Assembly (NCBI RefSeq): GCF_015712065.1
Contig: NZ_JACFYZ010000017.1
Coordinates: 1-64,000, forward strand
DNA: 64,000 nucleotides
Direction of reading: 5' to 3'
Origin: Ectopseudomonas chengduensis
GTDB taxonomy: Bacteria > Pseudomonadota > Gammaproteobacteria > Pseudomonadales > Pseudomonadaceae
The notes under the pieces: generated by a model
What the model saw: only the letters and a program-made list of their open reading frames with translations
The model's database searches: none
What the model was told of the DNA's origin: nothing
Position numbers and translations under genes: made by a program
Shown: positions 37,481-45,428 of the stretch, piece after piece
Layout: each line of letters starts with the position of its first letter
Numbering within the stretch: position 1 is the stretch's first letter

Positions 37481-38452
37481 TTACAGCCAGCCGCGTTCTT
37501 TGTAGTAACGCTCTGCACCCTCATGCAGCGGGGCAGTCAGACCGACCTTGATCATGTCCTCTTCCTTCAGGTCAGCGAAGGCAGGGTGCAGACGCTTGAA
37601 GCGATCGATGTTGTCGAACACCGACTTGACCAGTTGGTAGACCACTTCCGGATCGGCCTTGGCGCTGGTGGACAGCACGGCCTTGCCGCCGATGGACGGC
37701 GTCGGCTGATCGTTGCCCTTGTACAGACCGCCAGGGATGTCGGCCTTGGTGTAGTAGGTCTTCTCGGCCAGCAGCTTGTCGATCTCGGCGCCGGTCACCG
37801 GAACCAGAACGGCGTCGGTGGTGGTGGTAGCTTCCTGGATCGCGCCATTCGGATGACCGACGAAGTAGGTCATGGCATCGATGTTGTTGTCGCCCAGAGC
37901 GCTGGCCTGTTCGGCCGGCTTCAGCTCGGCAGCCAGGGCGAAGGCAGAGCGATCCCAGCCTTTGACAGCCATGATCTCTTCCAGGGTGTCACGCTGACCG
38001 GAACCCGGGTTGCCGACGTTAACGCGCTTGCCCTTGAGATCATCGAAACTGGCGATGTTGGCGCTACGACGGGCGAGGACAGTGAACACTTCGCTCTGCA
38101 GCGAGAACACCGCACGGATATCGCTCATCGCACCTTCGGCTTCGAACGGTGCAGCGCCGTTGAGAGCCTTGAACTGGTGGTCGGACTGCATGATGCCGAA
38201 GTTGAATTCGCCGCTGCGAATGCCATTCACGTTGGCCACACCGCCGCCGCTGGCCGGCGCGTTGCACTTGATGCCGTGCTCAGCCGAGCCACGGTTGAGG
38301 AAGCGGCAGATGGACTGACCGGCCACGTAATAGACGCCGGTCTGGCCGCCGGTGCCGATGGTGACGAATTTCTCTTCGGCCTGTGCCATACCACTCAGGG
38401 CAGTACCCGCGAGCGCGGCGGACAGGACCCATGCCAAGGATTTGCCTTTCAT
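37481..38452 (-). CDS. TAXI family TRAP transporter solute receptor
   Basis: A 323-residue periplasmic binding protein. The signal peptide MKGKSLAWVLSAALAGTALSGMAQA is followed by the TAXI start FVTIGTGGQTGVYYVAGQSIC. Other family segments are NVNGIRSGEFNFGIMQSD and RVNVGNPGSGQRDTLEEIM. The start at 38452 has AAGGAG eight bases upstream. It delivers substrate, probably a dicarboxylate or similar acid, to the TRAP permease encoded downstream. Confidence 0.92.
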   Translation of the reverse strand: MKGKSLAWVLSAALAGTALSGMAQAEEKFVTIGTGGQTGVYYVAGQSICRFLNRGSAEHGIKCNAPASGGGVANVNGIRSGEFNFGIMQSDHQFKALNGAAPFEAEGAMSDIRAVFSLQSEVFTVLARRSANIASFDDLKGKRVNVGNPGSGQRDTLEEIMAVKGWDRSAFALAAELKPAEQASALGDNNIDAMTYFVGHPNGAIQEATTTTDAVLVPVTGAEIDKLLAEKTYYTKADIPGGLYKGNDQPTPSIGGKAVLSTSAKADPEVVYQLVKSVFDNIDRFKRLHPAFADLKEEDMIKVGLTAPLHEGAERYYKERGWL

Positions 38453-38622
38453 GGGATATCTCCTTTTTCTGTTGTTTTGAGCGAGCGTGCCTTGTGAGCG
38501 ACGTCCGGGTGGGAAGTCTAACTGCTTGCGACGAATATGCACGCCTTGTTGACCAACCGGTCGTAACTCATTGTGTGGGGCGCAGGCTATCGTCCAACCC
38601 CGGCATTGGGCAGAATCGACCA

Positions 38623-39651
38623 ATGTCGAACGTCCCTCATGAATCATCGCAGGCCTCGGTCAGCGCCAGTCTGACCCAGGCTGTGCTGCACGCAGCCAGT
38701 CGGCTCGGCCTCGACCGTCAGGCGCTGCTCAGCGTCTGTAACCTGACTGACCAGCAACTGGCTGATCCCGACGCGCGCATCCCCTTCAGCGTCCAGCAGA
38801 CCCTCTGGCATGAGCTGGACTCACGCCTGCAGCACCCGGAACCCGGCCTGCTGCTCGGTCGCAACCTCACCCCAGGCCCATTCAGCGTGCTCAGTTATCT
38901 GCTGCAGAGCAGCGCCACCCTGGGCGATGCGCTGAACGCCGCACTACGCTATCAGCGCCTCGCTGGCGAGGGCGGCGAACTGCATATCGATACTCGCGAC
39001 GACAGCCTGTTGCTGCTGTACCGCCCATTGCATCCGCAGCATCCGGCAACCCGCATCCGCGTCCTGGCGATGATGGCCTGCTGGGTGCAGATGACCATGC
39101 CGCTGCTCGACGACTTCCGCCTGCTCGGCGCGCAATTTCGTCACGCTGAACCAGCCGACCTTGCGCCCTATCAGGACGTGTTCGCCTGCCCACTGCAGTT
39201 CGCCAGCGACGACTACGCCATCGCCCTGCCCCGGACCCTGGGCCAGGCGCCCCTGATCCAGGCCAACCCGCCGCTGCAGCAACTGCTGCGCCAGCATGCC
39301 GAAACCCTGCTCGCCCGCCTGCCCAGTGCCAGCCTCAGTGCGCGGGTCATCGGCCTGCTCGGCGAGCAACTGGCACACGGCGAACCCGACCGCGCCGAGC
39401 TGGCCCGTACGCTGAACCTGAGCGAACGCACCCTGCAGCGCAGGCTGGCCGAAGAGGGCTGCAGCTATCAGCACCTGCTGGCCGACACGCGCCGCCAGCT
39501 GGCCGAACAACACCTGCGCGACGGACGCCTACCTGCGGCGGAAATCGCCCTGCTGCTGGGCTACTCCGAACCCAGCGTATTCTTCCGCGCCTTCCGCCAG
39601 TGGACCGGCCTGACCCCTGGCGAATACCGCGCCCAGCACGGCACTGCCTGA
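38623..39651 (+). CDS. AraC-family regulator with OruR/ArgR-like sensor domain
   Basis: A 342-residue protein: an N-terminal ligand domain of the 'Arabinose_bd' type (PFSVQQTLWHELDSRL..., GPFSVLSYLLQSSATLGDAL) and a C-terminal double HTH (ELARTLNLSERTLQRRLAEEGCSYQHLL..., IALLLGYSEPSVFFRAFRQW). It is divergent from the TAXI gene with a 170-base spacer, so control of the TRAP-TAXI transporter is a reasonable guess. The ligand is unknown. Confidence 0.85.
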   Translation: MSNVPHESSQASVSASLTQAVLHAASRLGLDRQALLSVCNLTDQQLADPDARIPFSVQQTLWHELDSRLQHPEPGLLLGRNLTPGPFSVLSYLLQSSATLGDALNAALRYQRLAGEGGELHIDTRDDSLLLLYRPLHPQHPATRIRVLAMMACWVQMTMPLLDDFRLLGAQFRHAEPADLAPYQDVFACPLQFASDDYAIALPRTLGQAPLIQANPPLQQLLRQHAETLLARLPSASLSARVIGLLGEQLAHGEPDRAELARTLNLSERTLQRRLAEEGCSYQHLLADTRRQLAEQHLRDGRLPAAEIALLLGYSEPSVFFRAFRQWTGLTPGEYRAQHGTA

Positions 39652-39847
39652 GGCACAGGTTCGCTCGCCAACACGGCGGTCCTGGGCACCATTCGCCACG
39701 CACATCACCGAGCATCCCGCGGCGCAAAACAGCCGCGACGGCATCAGCGCATCACCCGTATCGATGATGACTATGCCTGTGCCTGGCGTGCGCTGCCTGG
39801 ACCCGAGGGGTTAGAGTGGCCGGCCATGCAACGAGGAGAATTCCCCA

Positions 39848-40849
39848 ATGAGCCGACTGGCCTCCATCAAGCTCTCCACCCTCGACCTGGCGCCGATTCG
39901 CGACGATGGCGATGCCGCTCAGGCCCTGCACAATTCGCTGGCGCTGGCCCGACATGTCGAGAGCCTCGGCTTCGAGCGATTCTGGGTGGCCGAGCACCAC
40001 AACATGGACGGCATCGCCAGCTCCGCCACCTCAGTGCTGATCGGCTATTTGGCCGCCGGCACCTCGAAAATCCGCCTGGGCGCTGGCGGCGTGATGCTGC
40101 CCAACCATGCGCCGCTGGTGATTGCCGAACAGTTCGGCACCCTCGCCACGCTCTATCCCGGGCGTATCGAACTGGGCCTGGGCCGCGCGCCCGGCGCCGA
40201 TCAGTACACCGCCCATGCCCTGCGCCGCAGCCGCGATGGTAGCGCCGACGACTTCCCCAATGACGTCGAGGAACTGCAGGCCTACCTCGGCCCGCGCCAG
40301 GAAGGGCAACGGGTGATCGCCATGCCCGGGGCGGGCACCAATGTGCCGATCTGGCTGCTCGGCTCCAGCCTGTTCAGCGCCCAGCTGGCCGGCATGAAGG
40401 GCCTGCCTTACGCCTTCGCCTCGCACTTCGCACCGCGCTACATGCACGAGGCGATCCGCATCTACCGCAACCACTTCCGCCCCTCGGCGGTGCTGGACAA
40501 GCCTTATGTGATGCTTGGCGTACCGCTGCTGGCAGCCGACAGCGATGAGCAGGCGCAGTACCTGGCCACCTCCGCGTTCCAGCGCATCCTGGCGCTGATC
40601 CGCGGCCAGAGCCTGGTGCAACGCAAGCCCGTACCGAGCATGGACGGCCTGTGGCTGCCGCACGAGCGCCAGGCCGTGGGCGAGTTCTTCGGCCTGGCTA
40701 CCATCGGCGGGCCGCAGACCGTGCGTCAGCGCCTGGAACAGTTGCTGGAGCAAACCGAAGCGGACGAGCTGATCTTCACCTGCGACATGTACGACTTCGC
40801 CGACCGCCTGCACGCCTTCGACATCCTCGCCGAGCTGCAACACGGCTAG
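39848..40849 (+). CDS. LLM class flavin-dependent oxidoreductase
   Basis: A 333-residue luciferase-like monooxygenase-type protein. Family segments are the N-terminal STLDLAPIRDDGDAAQALHN, FERFWVAEHHNMDGIASSAT and IRLGAGGVMLPNHAPLVIAE, GTLATLYPGRIELGLGRAPG. It resembles the MsnO8/YhbW group and uses FMNH2. The substrate is unknown. AGGAG lies six to ten bases before the ATG at 39848. The stop codon lies inside the terminal repeat of a MITE-like element (see 40848). Confidence 0.87.
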   Translation: MSRLASIKLSTLDLAPIRDDGDAAQALHNSLALARHVESLGFERFWVAEHHNMDGIASSATSVLIGYLAAGTSKIRLGAGGVMLPNHAPLVIAEQFGTLATLYPGRIELGLGRAPGADQYTAHALRRSRDGSADDFPNDVEELQAYLGPRQEGQRVIAMPGAGTNVPIWLLGSSLFSAQLAGMKGLPYAFASHFAPRYMHEAIRIYRNHFRPSAVLDKPYVMLGVPLLAADSDEQAQYLATSAFQRILALIRGQSLVQRKPVPSMDGLWLPHERQAVGEFFGLATIGGPQTVRQRLEQLLEQTEADELIFTCDMYDFADRLHAFDILAELQHG

Positions 40850-40991
40850 CAGGCCGTTGAAAAACGTAGGCGAGGCAGCCAGTGCAAGGCAAAAGCAGGC
40901 GAAAAAGCGGAGTTTACGAGCTGTAAATGAGCATTTTGAGCCTGCTTTTAACGTAGCAATGGCAACGCAGGTAGTTTTTCAACAGCCTGCT
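40848..40991. mobile_element. MITE-like repeat with 18-base terminal inverted repeats
   Basis: Terminal repeats AGCAGGCCGTTGAAAAAC (40848-40865) and its complement (40974-40991, one mismatch) bound a 144-base element without a coding sequence. An inner pair, AAAAGCAGGC and GCCTGCTTTT, adds a second nested stem. This is the layout of a miniature transposable element. The left end overlaps the last two bases of the flavin oxidoreductase gene. Confidence 0.7.
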
Positions 40992-41076
40992 AAGTGCGAA
41001 CTTGTACGCGTGACAGCCCTCTGAATCAGAACAGGCCGCCAGATCGGTGGCCCCGTTCATACGATGGGAGACGCAT

Positions 41077-41502
41077 ATGAAGAAGACAGCTTCGGCCCAC
41101 TGGCAAGGTGGTATCAAGGACGGCAAAGGCACCATCTCTACCGAAAGTGGCGTCCTCAAGGACTCGCCCTACGGTTTCCACACCCGCTTCGAGGACAAGC
41201 CCGGGACCAACCCCGAAGAGCTGATCGGCGCCGCTCATGCGGGCTGCTTCTCCATGGCGCTGTCCAAGGAGTTGGGCGACGCCGGCATGACCGCCGAGAG
41301 CATCGACACCAAGGCGCAAGTGACCCTGGAAAAGGTCGAGGGCGGCTTCGAAATCAGCGCCGTGCATCTGACGCTGCGCGCGAAGATCCCAGGCGCCGAA
41401 CGCGCCGCCTTCGAGAAAGCCGTGGAAGCTGCCAAGACCGGCTGCCCGGTATCCAAGGTACTGAACGCCACGATCACCCTGGAAGGCATACTCGAAGCCT
41501 GA
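41077..41502 (+). CDS. osmC: OsmC family peroxiredoxin
   Basis: A 141-residue thiol peroxidase of the OsmC/Ohr superfamily. The two catalytic cysteines are visible in GAAHAGCFSMALSKEL and TGCPVSKVLNATI. The N-terminus KKTASAHWQGGIKDGKGTIS is that of OsmC proper. It detoxifies organic hydroperoxides and is commonly osmotically or stationary-phase induced. The start at 41077 has GGGAG upstream. It is preceded by the MITE-like element, which may carry or displace promoter elements. Confidence 0.92.
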   Translation: MKKTASAHWQGGIKDGKGTISTESGVLKDSPYGFHTRFEDKPGTNPEELIGAAHAGCFSMALSKELGDAGMTAESIDTKAQVTLEKVEGGFEISAVHLTLRAKIPGAERAAFEKAVEAAKTGCPVSKVLNATITLEGILEA

Positions 41503-41561
41503 CCTTGCACCCGCGGCGCCCCCATTGATCAGCGGGGCGCGCCGTGCGGATCAGCCCTGGC

Positions 41562-41984
41562 CTAGATGGCCGTCCCGCAACGCAGCACCTCGCCACGCGC
41601 CAACACGTTGCGTTGCTCGTCATACAGCCAGGCCTGCGCTTTCATCAGCTGTTGACGTGCCTCGACGCGGTAGCGCTGGCCAGCCGCAAAGTCGTCGTAG
41701 CGCAGGCGAATCTCGCAGGTCATGCGCAATGGCTCGCTCTGCATCCCTATCGACCCACCGCTACGCACCTCGAACTGGAAGCGTGTTTCCAGCTCATGCT
41801 GGCCGGGCGTCACCTGAAAGTAGCGGCCATCCGGCCAGCGCTTGCCGTCCAGGCGGTCAGCCATCAGCAAAGTATCGGCGGTGGAATACAACTCGACCCA
41901 GGCCTGCTGCGGGTCGGGCTTGGGCAGGGGTGAAGCACAGGCCCCGAGCATCATCAGGGCGGGGGCGAGAAACAGGGCGCGCAT
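41562..41984 (-). CDS. Small predicted lipoprotein
   Basis: A 140-residue predicted lipoprotein. MRALFLAPALMMLGAC ends in an LGAC lipobox, and the residues after the cysteine (ASPLPKPD) suggest outer-membrane localisation. The rest is a beta-rich domain with conserved-looking ADTLLMADRLDGKRWPDGRYFQV and YRVEARQQLMKAQAWLYDE segments; I do not recognise a named family. The start at 41984 follows GGAGG. It is divergent from the aminopeptidase gene by 124 bases. Confidence 0.7.
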   Translation of the reverse strand: MRALFLAPALMMLGACASPLPKPDPQQAWVELYSTADTLLMADRLDGKRWPDGRYFQVTPGQHELETRFQFEVRSGGSIGMQSEPLRMTCEIRLRYDDFAAGQRYRVEARQQLMKAQAWLYDEQRNVLARGEVLRCGTAI

Positions 41985-42108
41985 GGCGACCTCCACGATA
42001 GGGTTCAGACACCAGCCTACATCGGGAGGCGGGCAAAACCGAGGCGAAACGAGCCTATTCACACGCACGGGGCTGGAGACAAGCAACGCGATCAGCTAGC
42101 GTGACGGC

Positions 42109-43170
42109 ATGCCCAACGCCTCTTCTAAAGACCTGCTGCGCCGCTGCGCGGTTCCCCTGCTCGCCCTGCTGCTGGGCGGCTGTTCGACCCTCGACTATTA
42201 CGCCCATCTCGGTCAGGGCCAATGGCAACTGTTGCAGGCACGCCAGCCGATCGAGCGTCTGCTGCATGACTCGGCCACCGACCCCGATCTGGCCAGGCGC
42301 CTGACGCTGAGCCAGCAGGCGCGGGACTTCGCCAGCGCCAGTCTGCAGTTGCCAGAGAACCGCAGCTATCGCCTCTACGCCGACCTGGAGCGCCCCTTCG
42401 TGGTGTGGAATGTCTTCGCCACGCCGGAGTTCTCGCTAGACCCCGAGCTGCACTGTTTCCCCATCGCCGGTTGCGTCGCCTACCGCGGCTACTATCAACA
42501 GGGCCGAGCCCGCGGTGCTGCCGCGCTGCTGCGCCAGCAGGGGCTGGATACCTACATCGGCGGTGTCGAGGCCTACTCCACCCTGGGCTGGTTCGATGAC
42601 CCGCTGCTCAACACCATGCTGCGCTGGAGCGACGAGCGTTTCATCGCGGTGATCTTCCACGAGCTGGCGCACCAGCAGTACTACCTGCCGGGCGATACGG
42701 CCTTCAACGAGTCCTTCGCCACCTTCGTCGAACGCGAGGGGCTGCGTCAGTGGCACGCGGCCCGTGGTGAAACGCCGCCGGCCAGCGACGACCGCCAGCG
42801 CCAGCAGTTCATCGAACTGGTGCTGGCCAGCCGCGAGCGTTTGCGTCAGCTCTATGCCAGCAATCTGTCAGGAGAAGCCATGCGCGCCGCCAAGCAAACC
42901 GAGTTCGAGCGCCTGCGCCGCGACTACCGCGCCTTGCGCCAGCGCGAATGGGGTGGCCAGGGGCGTTATGACGCCTGGATCGAAAGCCCGCTGAACAACG
43001 CCAAGCTGCTGCCCTTCGGCCTCTACGACCAATGGGTGCCGGCTTTCGCGGCACTGTTCACCCGCGAGGGCCGGGATTGGCGCGCGTTCTACGCCGCCGT
43101 GGCCGCGCTCGGTCGGCTGCCGGAAGCGGATCGTCGGGCCGCGTTGGAAAGCCTGATGCAAAACGACTAG
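42109..43170 (+). CDS. Predicted lipoprotein aminopeptidase (Aminopep family)
   Basis: A 353-residue predicted lipoprotein: CAVPLLALLLGGC gives an LGGC lipobox. The HELAH zinc-peptidase motif (near residue 184, VIFHELAHQQYYLPGDTAFN) and the downstream ESFATFVEREGLRQW with a third ligand glutamate fit the PF10023-type putative aminopeptidases. It should be anchored in the envelope and trim peptides, but activity is unproven for most members. The gene stands alone. Confidence 0.85.
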   Translation: MPNASSKDLLRRCAVPLLALLLGGCSTLDYYAHLGQGQWQLLQARQPIERLLHDSATDPDLARRLTLSQQARDFASASLQLPENRSYRLYADLERPFVVWNVFATPEFSLDPELHCFPIAGCVAYRGYYQQGRARGAAALLRQQGLDTYIGGVEAYSTLGWFDDPLLNTMLRWSDERFIAVIFHELAHQQYYLPGDTAFNESFATFVEREGLRQWHAARGETPPASDDRQRQQFIELVLASRERLRQLYASNLSGEAMRAAKQTEFERLRRDYRALRQREWGGQGRYDAWIESPLNNAKLLPFGLYDQWVPAFAALFTREGRDWRAFYAAVAALGRLPEADRRAALESLMQND

Positions 43171-43233
43171 AACTGCGGGGCAGATTGCCAGTCCAACCTA
43201 CTCAGGTTTCGCCCAACACCGGAGGTACAAGCG

Positions 43234-43464
43234 ATGCAACGACTGATTCCCGCCCTGGCCCTGATGCTCCTTGCTGGCGGCGCGCTGGCCGCGCCCAAGC
43301 CCTGCGAAGAACTCAAGCAGGAAATCGAAGTGAAGATTCAGGCCAACAACGTGCCCAGCTACACCCTGGAAATCGTGCCCAACGACGAAGTTCAGGATCA
43401 GAGCATGGTCGTCGGCAGCTGCGACGGCGGCACCAAGAAGATCGTCTATCAGCGCAACGGCTGA
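43234..43464 (+). CDS. DUF1161 family small exported protein
   Basis: A 76-residue exported protein: signal peptide MQRLIPALALMLLAGGALAA, then PKPCEELKQEIEVKIQANNV and VVGSCDGGTKKIVYQR. The two cysteines would form a disulfide in the periplasm. DUF1161 members are widespread in pseudomonads with no known activity. GGAGG lies eight bases before the start. A REP palindrome follows eight bases after the stop. Confidence 0.85.
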   Translation: MQRLIPALALMLLAGGALAAPKPCEELKQEIEVKIQANNVPSYTLEIVPNDEVQDQSMVVGSCDGGTKKIVYQRNG

Positions 43465-43471
43465 TACCCCC

Positions 43472-43534
43472 CTGTAGGAGCGAGCTTGCTCGCGAAGCTT
43501 TCGCTTTCATTCGCGAGCAAGCTCGCTCCTACAG
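43472..43534. repeat. Perfect 25-base inverted REP palindrome
   Basis: CTGTAGGAGCGAGCTTGCTC-GCGAA (43472-43496) is exactly complementary to 43510-43534, around a 13-base loop. It is the classic Pseudomonas REP pair in head-to-head orientation, between the convergent DUF1161 and HAD genes, where it may also serve as a bidirectional transcription end. Confidence 0.85.
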
Positions 43535-43537
43535 TTC

Positions 43538-44185
43538 TCAGCAGATGAATGCCCGGCGCATTTCCTCCAGCGTCTCGAAATGAAAGTCCGGCGTCTCGCC
43601 GAGCAACTCCTCACGACTACCGAAGCCGTAACCGACCGCCACCGCTTGCAAACCATTGCTGCGTGCGCCGATCAGGTCATGCTTGCGGTCGCCGATCATC
43701 AGCGCCGAACCGGGCGCCAGTCGCTCCGAGTCCAGCAGATGCGCCAACAGCTCCACCTTGTTGGTGCGGGTGCCATCCAGCTCGCTGCCGTAGATGCGCT
43801 TGAAGTAGCGGTCGAAGCCGAAGTGCCGGGCAATTTCCTCGGCGAACACTGTCGGTTTACTGGTCGCGATATAGAGCGTGCGGCCCTGCGCCACCAGCGC
43901 CTCGAGCAGCGTCTCCACCCCATCGAACACACGATTTTCGTACAGCCCGGTAACCCGAAAGCGCTCACGATAATGATTGACCGCTTGCCAGCCGGTGGCC
44001 TCGTCCAGCGCATAGGTACTCATGAAGCACTGCAACAGCGGCGGGCCGATGAAGTGCTCCAGCGCGGCCAGGTCCGGCTCGTCGATACCCAGCTTGGCCA
44101 GCGCGTACTGCACCGAACGAGTGATGCCCTCACGCGGGTCGGTCAGGGTGCCGTCGAGGTCGAAGAGGATGGTGGAGTGATGCAT
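43538..44185 (-). CDS. HAD-superfamily hydrolase, phosphoglycolate phosphatase-like
   Basis: A 215-residue HAD phosphatase. Motif I is ILFDLDGTLTDP (D9, D11), motif II is around YIATSKPTVFAEE, and motif IV is ALMIGDRKHDLIGARSNG. The cap lies at about residues 15-80. It resembles Gph and 5'-nucleotidase-type members (P. aeruginosa PA0065). Substrate uncertain. It is part of a run HAD - GNAT - gamma-CA reading on the minus strand beside prlC. The start at 44185 begins at the motif-bearing N-terminus. Confidence 0.85.
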   Translation of the reverse strand: MHHSTILFDLDGTLTDPREGITRSVQYALAKLGIDEPDLAALEHFIGPPLLQCFMSTYALDEATGWQAVNHYRERFRVTGLYENRVFDGVETLLEALVAQGRTLYIATSKPTVFAEEIARHFGFDRYFKRIYGSELDGTRTNKVELLAHLLDSERLAPGSALMIGDRKHDLIGARSNGLQAVAVGYGFGSREELLGETPDFHFETLEEMRRAFIC

Positions 44186-44259
44186 GGCGGGCGCCTGTTC
44201 AGGATCGGAACGGTGGCCAAGGATACAAGATTCCCACGGCAGGATAGGCGGTTCCAGGC

Positions 44260-44760
44260 TCACTCACCCAGCGCGCGAAACATCACATGGCAATCCACCA
44301 ACCCATACCGGGCGTGGCGGTAGGCCTTGGGCAAGGTGCCGACAATCGCGAAACCGTGTTTCTGCCATAGCGCCACGGCCACCGTGTTGGTCGCCACCAC
44401 ACTGTTGAATTGCATGGCGCTGAAACCCAGTTCGCGCGCCACCTCCAGCGAGTGAGCGCAGAGCTGGCCGGCGACGCCGCGGCCGCGTGCAGCAGGAGCG
44501 GTCATATAGCCGCAGTTGCACACGTGATCGCCAGGGCCGGCGGCGTTGGCCTTGATGTAGTAGGTGCCGAGAATCTGCCCGCCCTGCTCGGCAACGAAGG
44601 TCGCGCGCGGCAGTTCAACCCAGGTTTTCCAGGCCATTTCACGATCCATGTTCGGGTCGAAGGCGTAGGTTTCCTGCGCCTGCACCACGTCACGAATGAT
44701 CGGCCAGACCTGGTCGAAATCGGCCGCCTCGATGGGCCGAATGATCAGTTCGTCGCTCAC
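44260..44760 (-). CDS. GNAT family N-acetyltransferase
   Basis: A 166-residue acetyltransferase with the acetyl-CoA-binding loop MTAPAARGRGVAGQLCAHSLEVA (motif A, R-G-x-G-V-A-G). The N-terminus is ELIIRPIEAADFDQVWPII, the usual GNAT start. The substrate is unknown. Its start overlaps the gamma-carbonic anhydrase stop by four bases, so the two are translationally coupled. Confidence 0.87.
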   Translation of the reverse strand: MSDELIIRPIEAADFDQVWPIIRDVVQAQETYAFDPNMDREMAWKTWVELPRATFVAEQGGQILGTYYIKANAAGPGDHVCNCGYMTAPAARGRGVAGQLCAHSLEVARELGFSAMQFNSVVATNTVAVALWQKHGFAIVGTLPKAYRHARYGLVDCHVMFRALGE

Positions 44761-45299
44761 TGGTCGTAGCCTTCGGCCAGGTGCAGATCCTTGAGTTTCA
44801 CGTAGTTGCCGGCGGTATAGCTGAAGAAGTTGCGTTCCTTGTCGGTCAGCGGGCGCGCCTGTTTCACCGGGCTGCCGACGTACAGGTAGCCGCTTTCCAG
44901 GCGCTTGCCGGGCGGCACCAGCGAGCCGGCGCCAATGATCACCTCATCCTCGACCACGGCGCCATCCATGACGATGCTGCCCATGCCGACCAGAATCCGG
45001 TTGCCCAGGGTGCAGCCGTGCAGGGTGACCTTGTGCCCGACGGTCACTTCGTCACCGATGATCAGCGGGTAGCCATCAGGGTTGAACGGCCCGGCGTGGG
45101 TGATGTGCAGCACGCTGCCGTCCTGCACGCTGGTGCGCGCGCCGATACGGATGCGGTGCATGTCGCCGCGGATCACGGTCATCGGCCAGACCGAACTGTC
45201 CTCACCCAGTTCGACGTCGCCGATGACCACGGCAGAAGCGTCGACGAAGGCACGCTCGCCCAGTTGTGGAACGTGCTGCTGGTATTTGCGAATCGCCAC
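44757..45299 (-). CDS. Gamma-carbonic anhydrase family protein
   Basis: A 180-residue left-handed beta-helix protein. Hexapeptide repeats run through residues 20-140 (GDVELGEDSSVWPMTVIRGD, VTVGHKVTLHGCTLGNRILV, VEDEVIIGAGSLVPPG), with zinc-ligand histidines in HITHAG and GHKVTLHG. It is the homologue of P. aeruginosa PA0066. A GTG start at 45299 is preceded by AGGAG eight bases upstream; the frame remains open far upstream over prlC, but without resemblance to the family. Activity may be weak in such members. Confidence 0.88.
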   Translation of the reverse strand: MAIRKYQQHVPQLGERAFVDASAVVIGDVELGEDSSVWPMTVIRGDMHRIRIGARTSVQDGSVLHITHAGPFNPDGYPLIIGDEVTVGHKVTLHGCTLGNRILVGMGSIVMDGAVVEDEVIIGAGSLVPPGKRLESGYLYVGSPVKQARPLTDKERNFFSYTAGNYVKLKDLHLAEGYDQ

Positions 45300-45428
45300 G
45301 ATAGAAGCTCCTGAGCTGCGGGAAAGCTTGATTCTAATTAAGATGGCCCCCATGTCGGTTGCTATCGCGCCAGAATTATTACCGCTCTGCGCCGCAACCC
45401 CACATTCATTCGCCACAGGTGCCTCGTC

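Noticed and set aside
41516..41540. A terminator after osmC
   Set aside because: A 7-base GC hairpin exists, but no T tract follows, and such stems arise easily by chance in this GC-rich DNA.
43472..43534. A CRISPR unit or dedicated terminator
   Set aside because: It is a single perfect palindrome rather than spaced direct repeats, and matches the common Pseudomonas REP class; no run of T follows.
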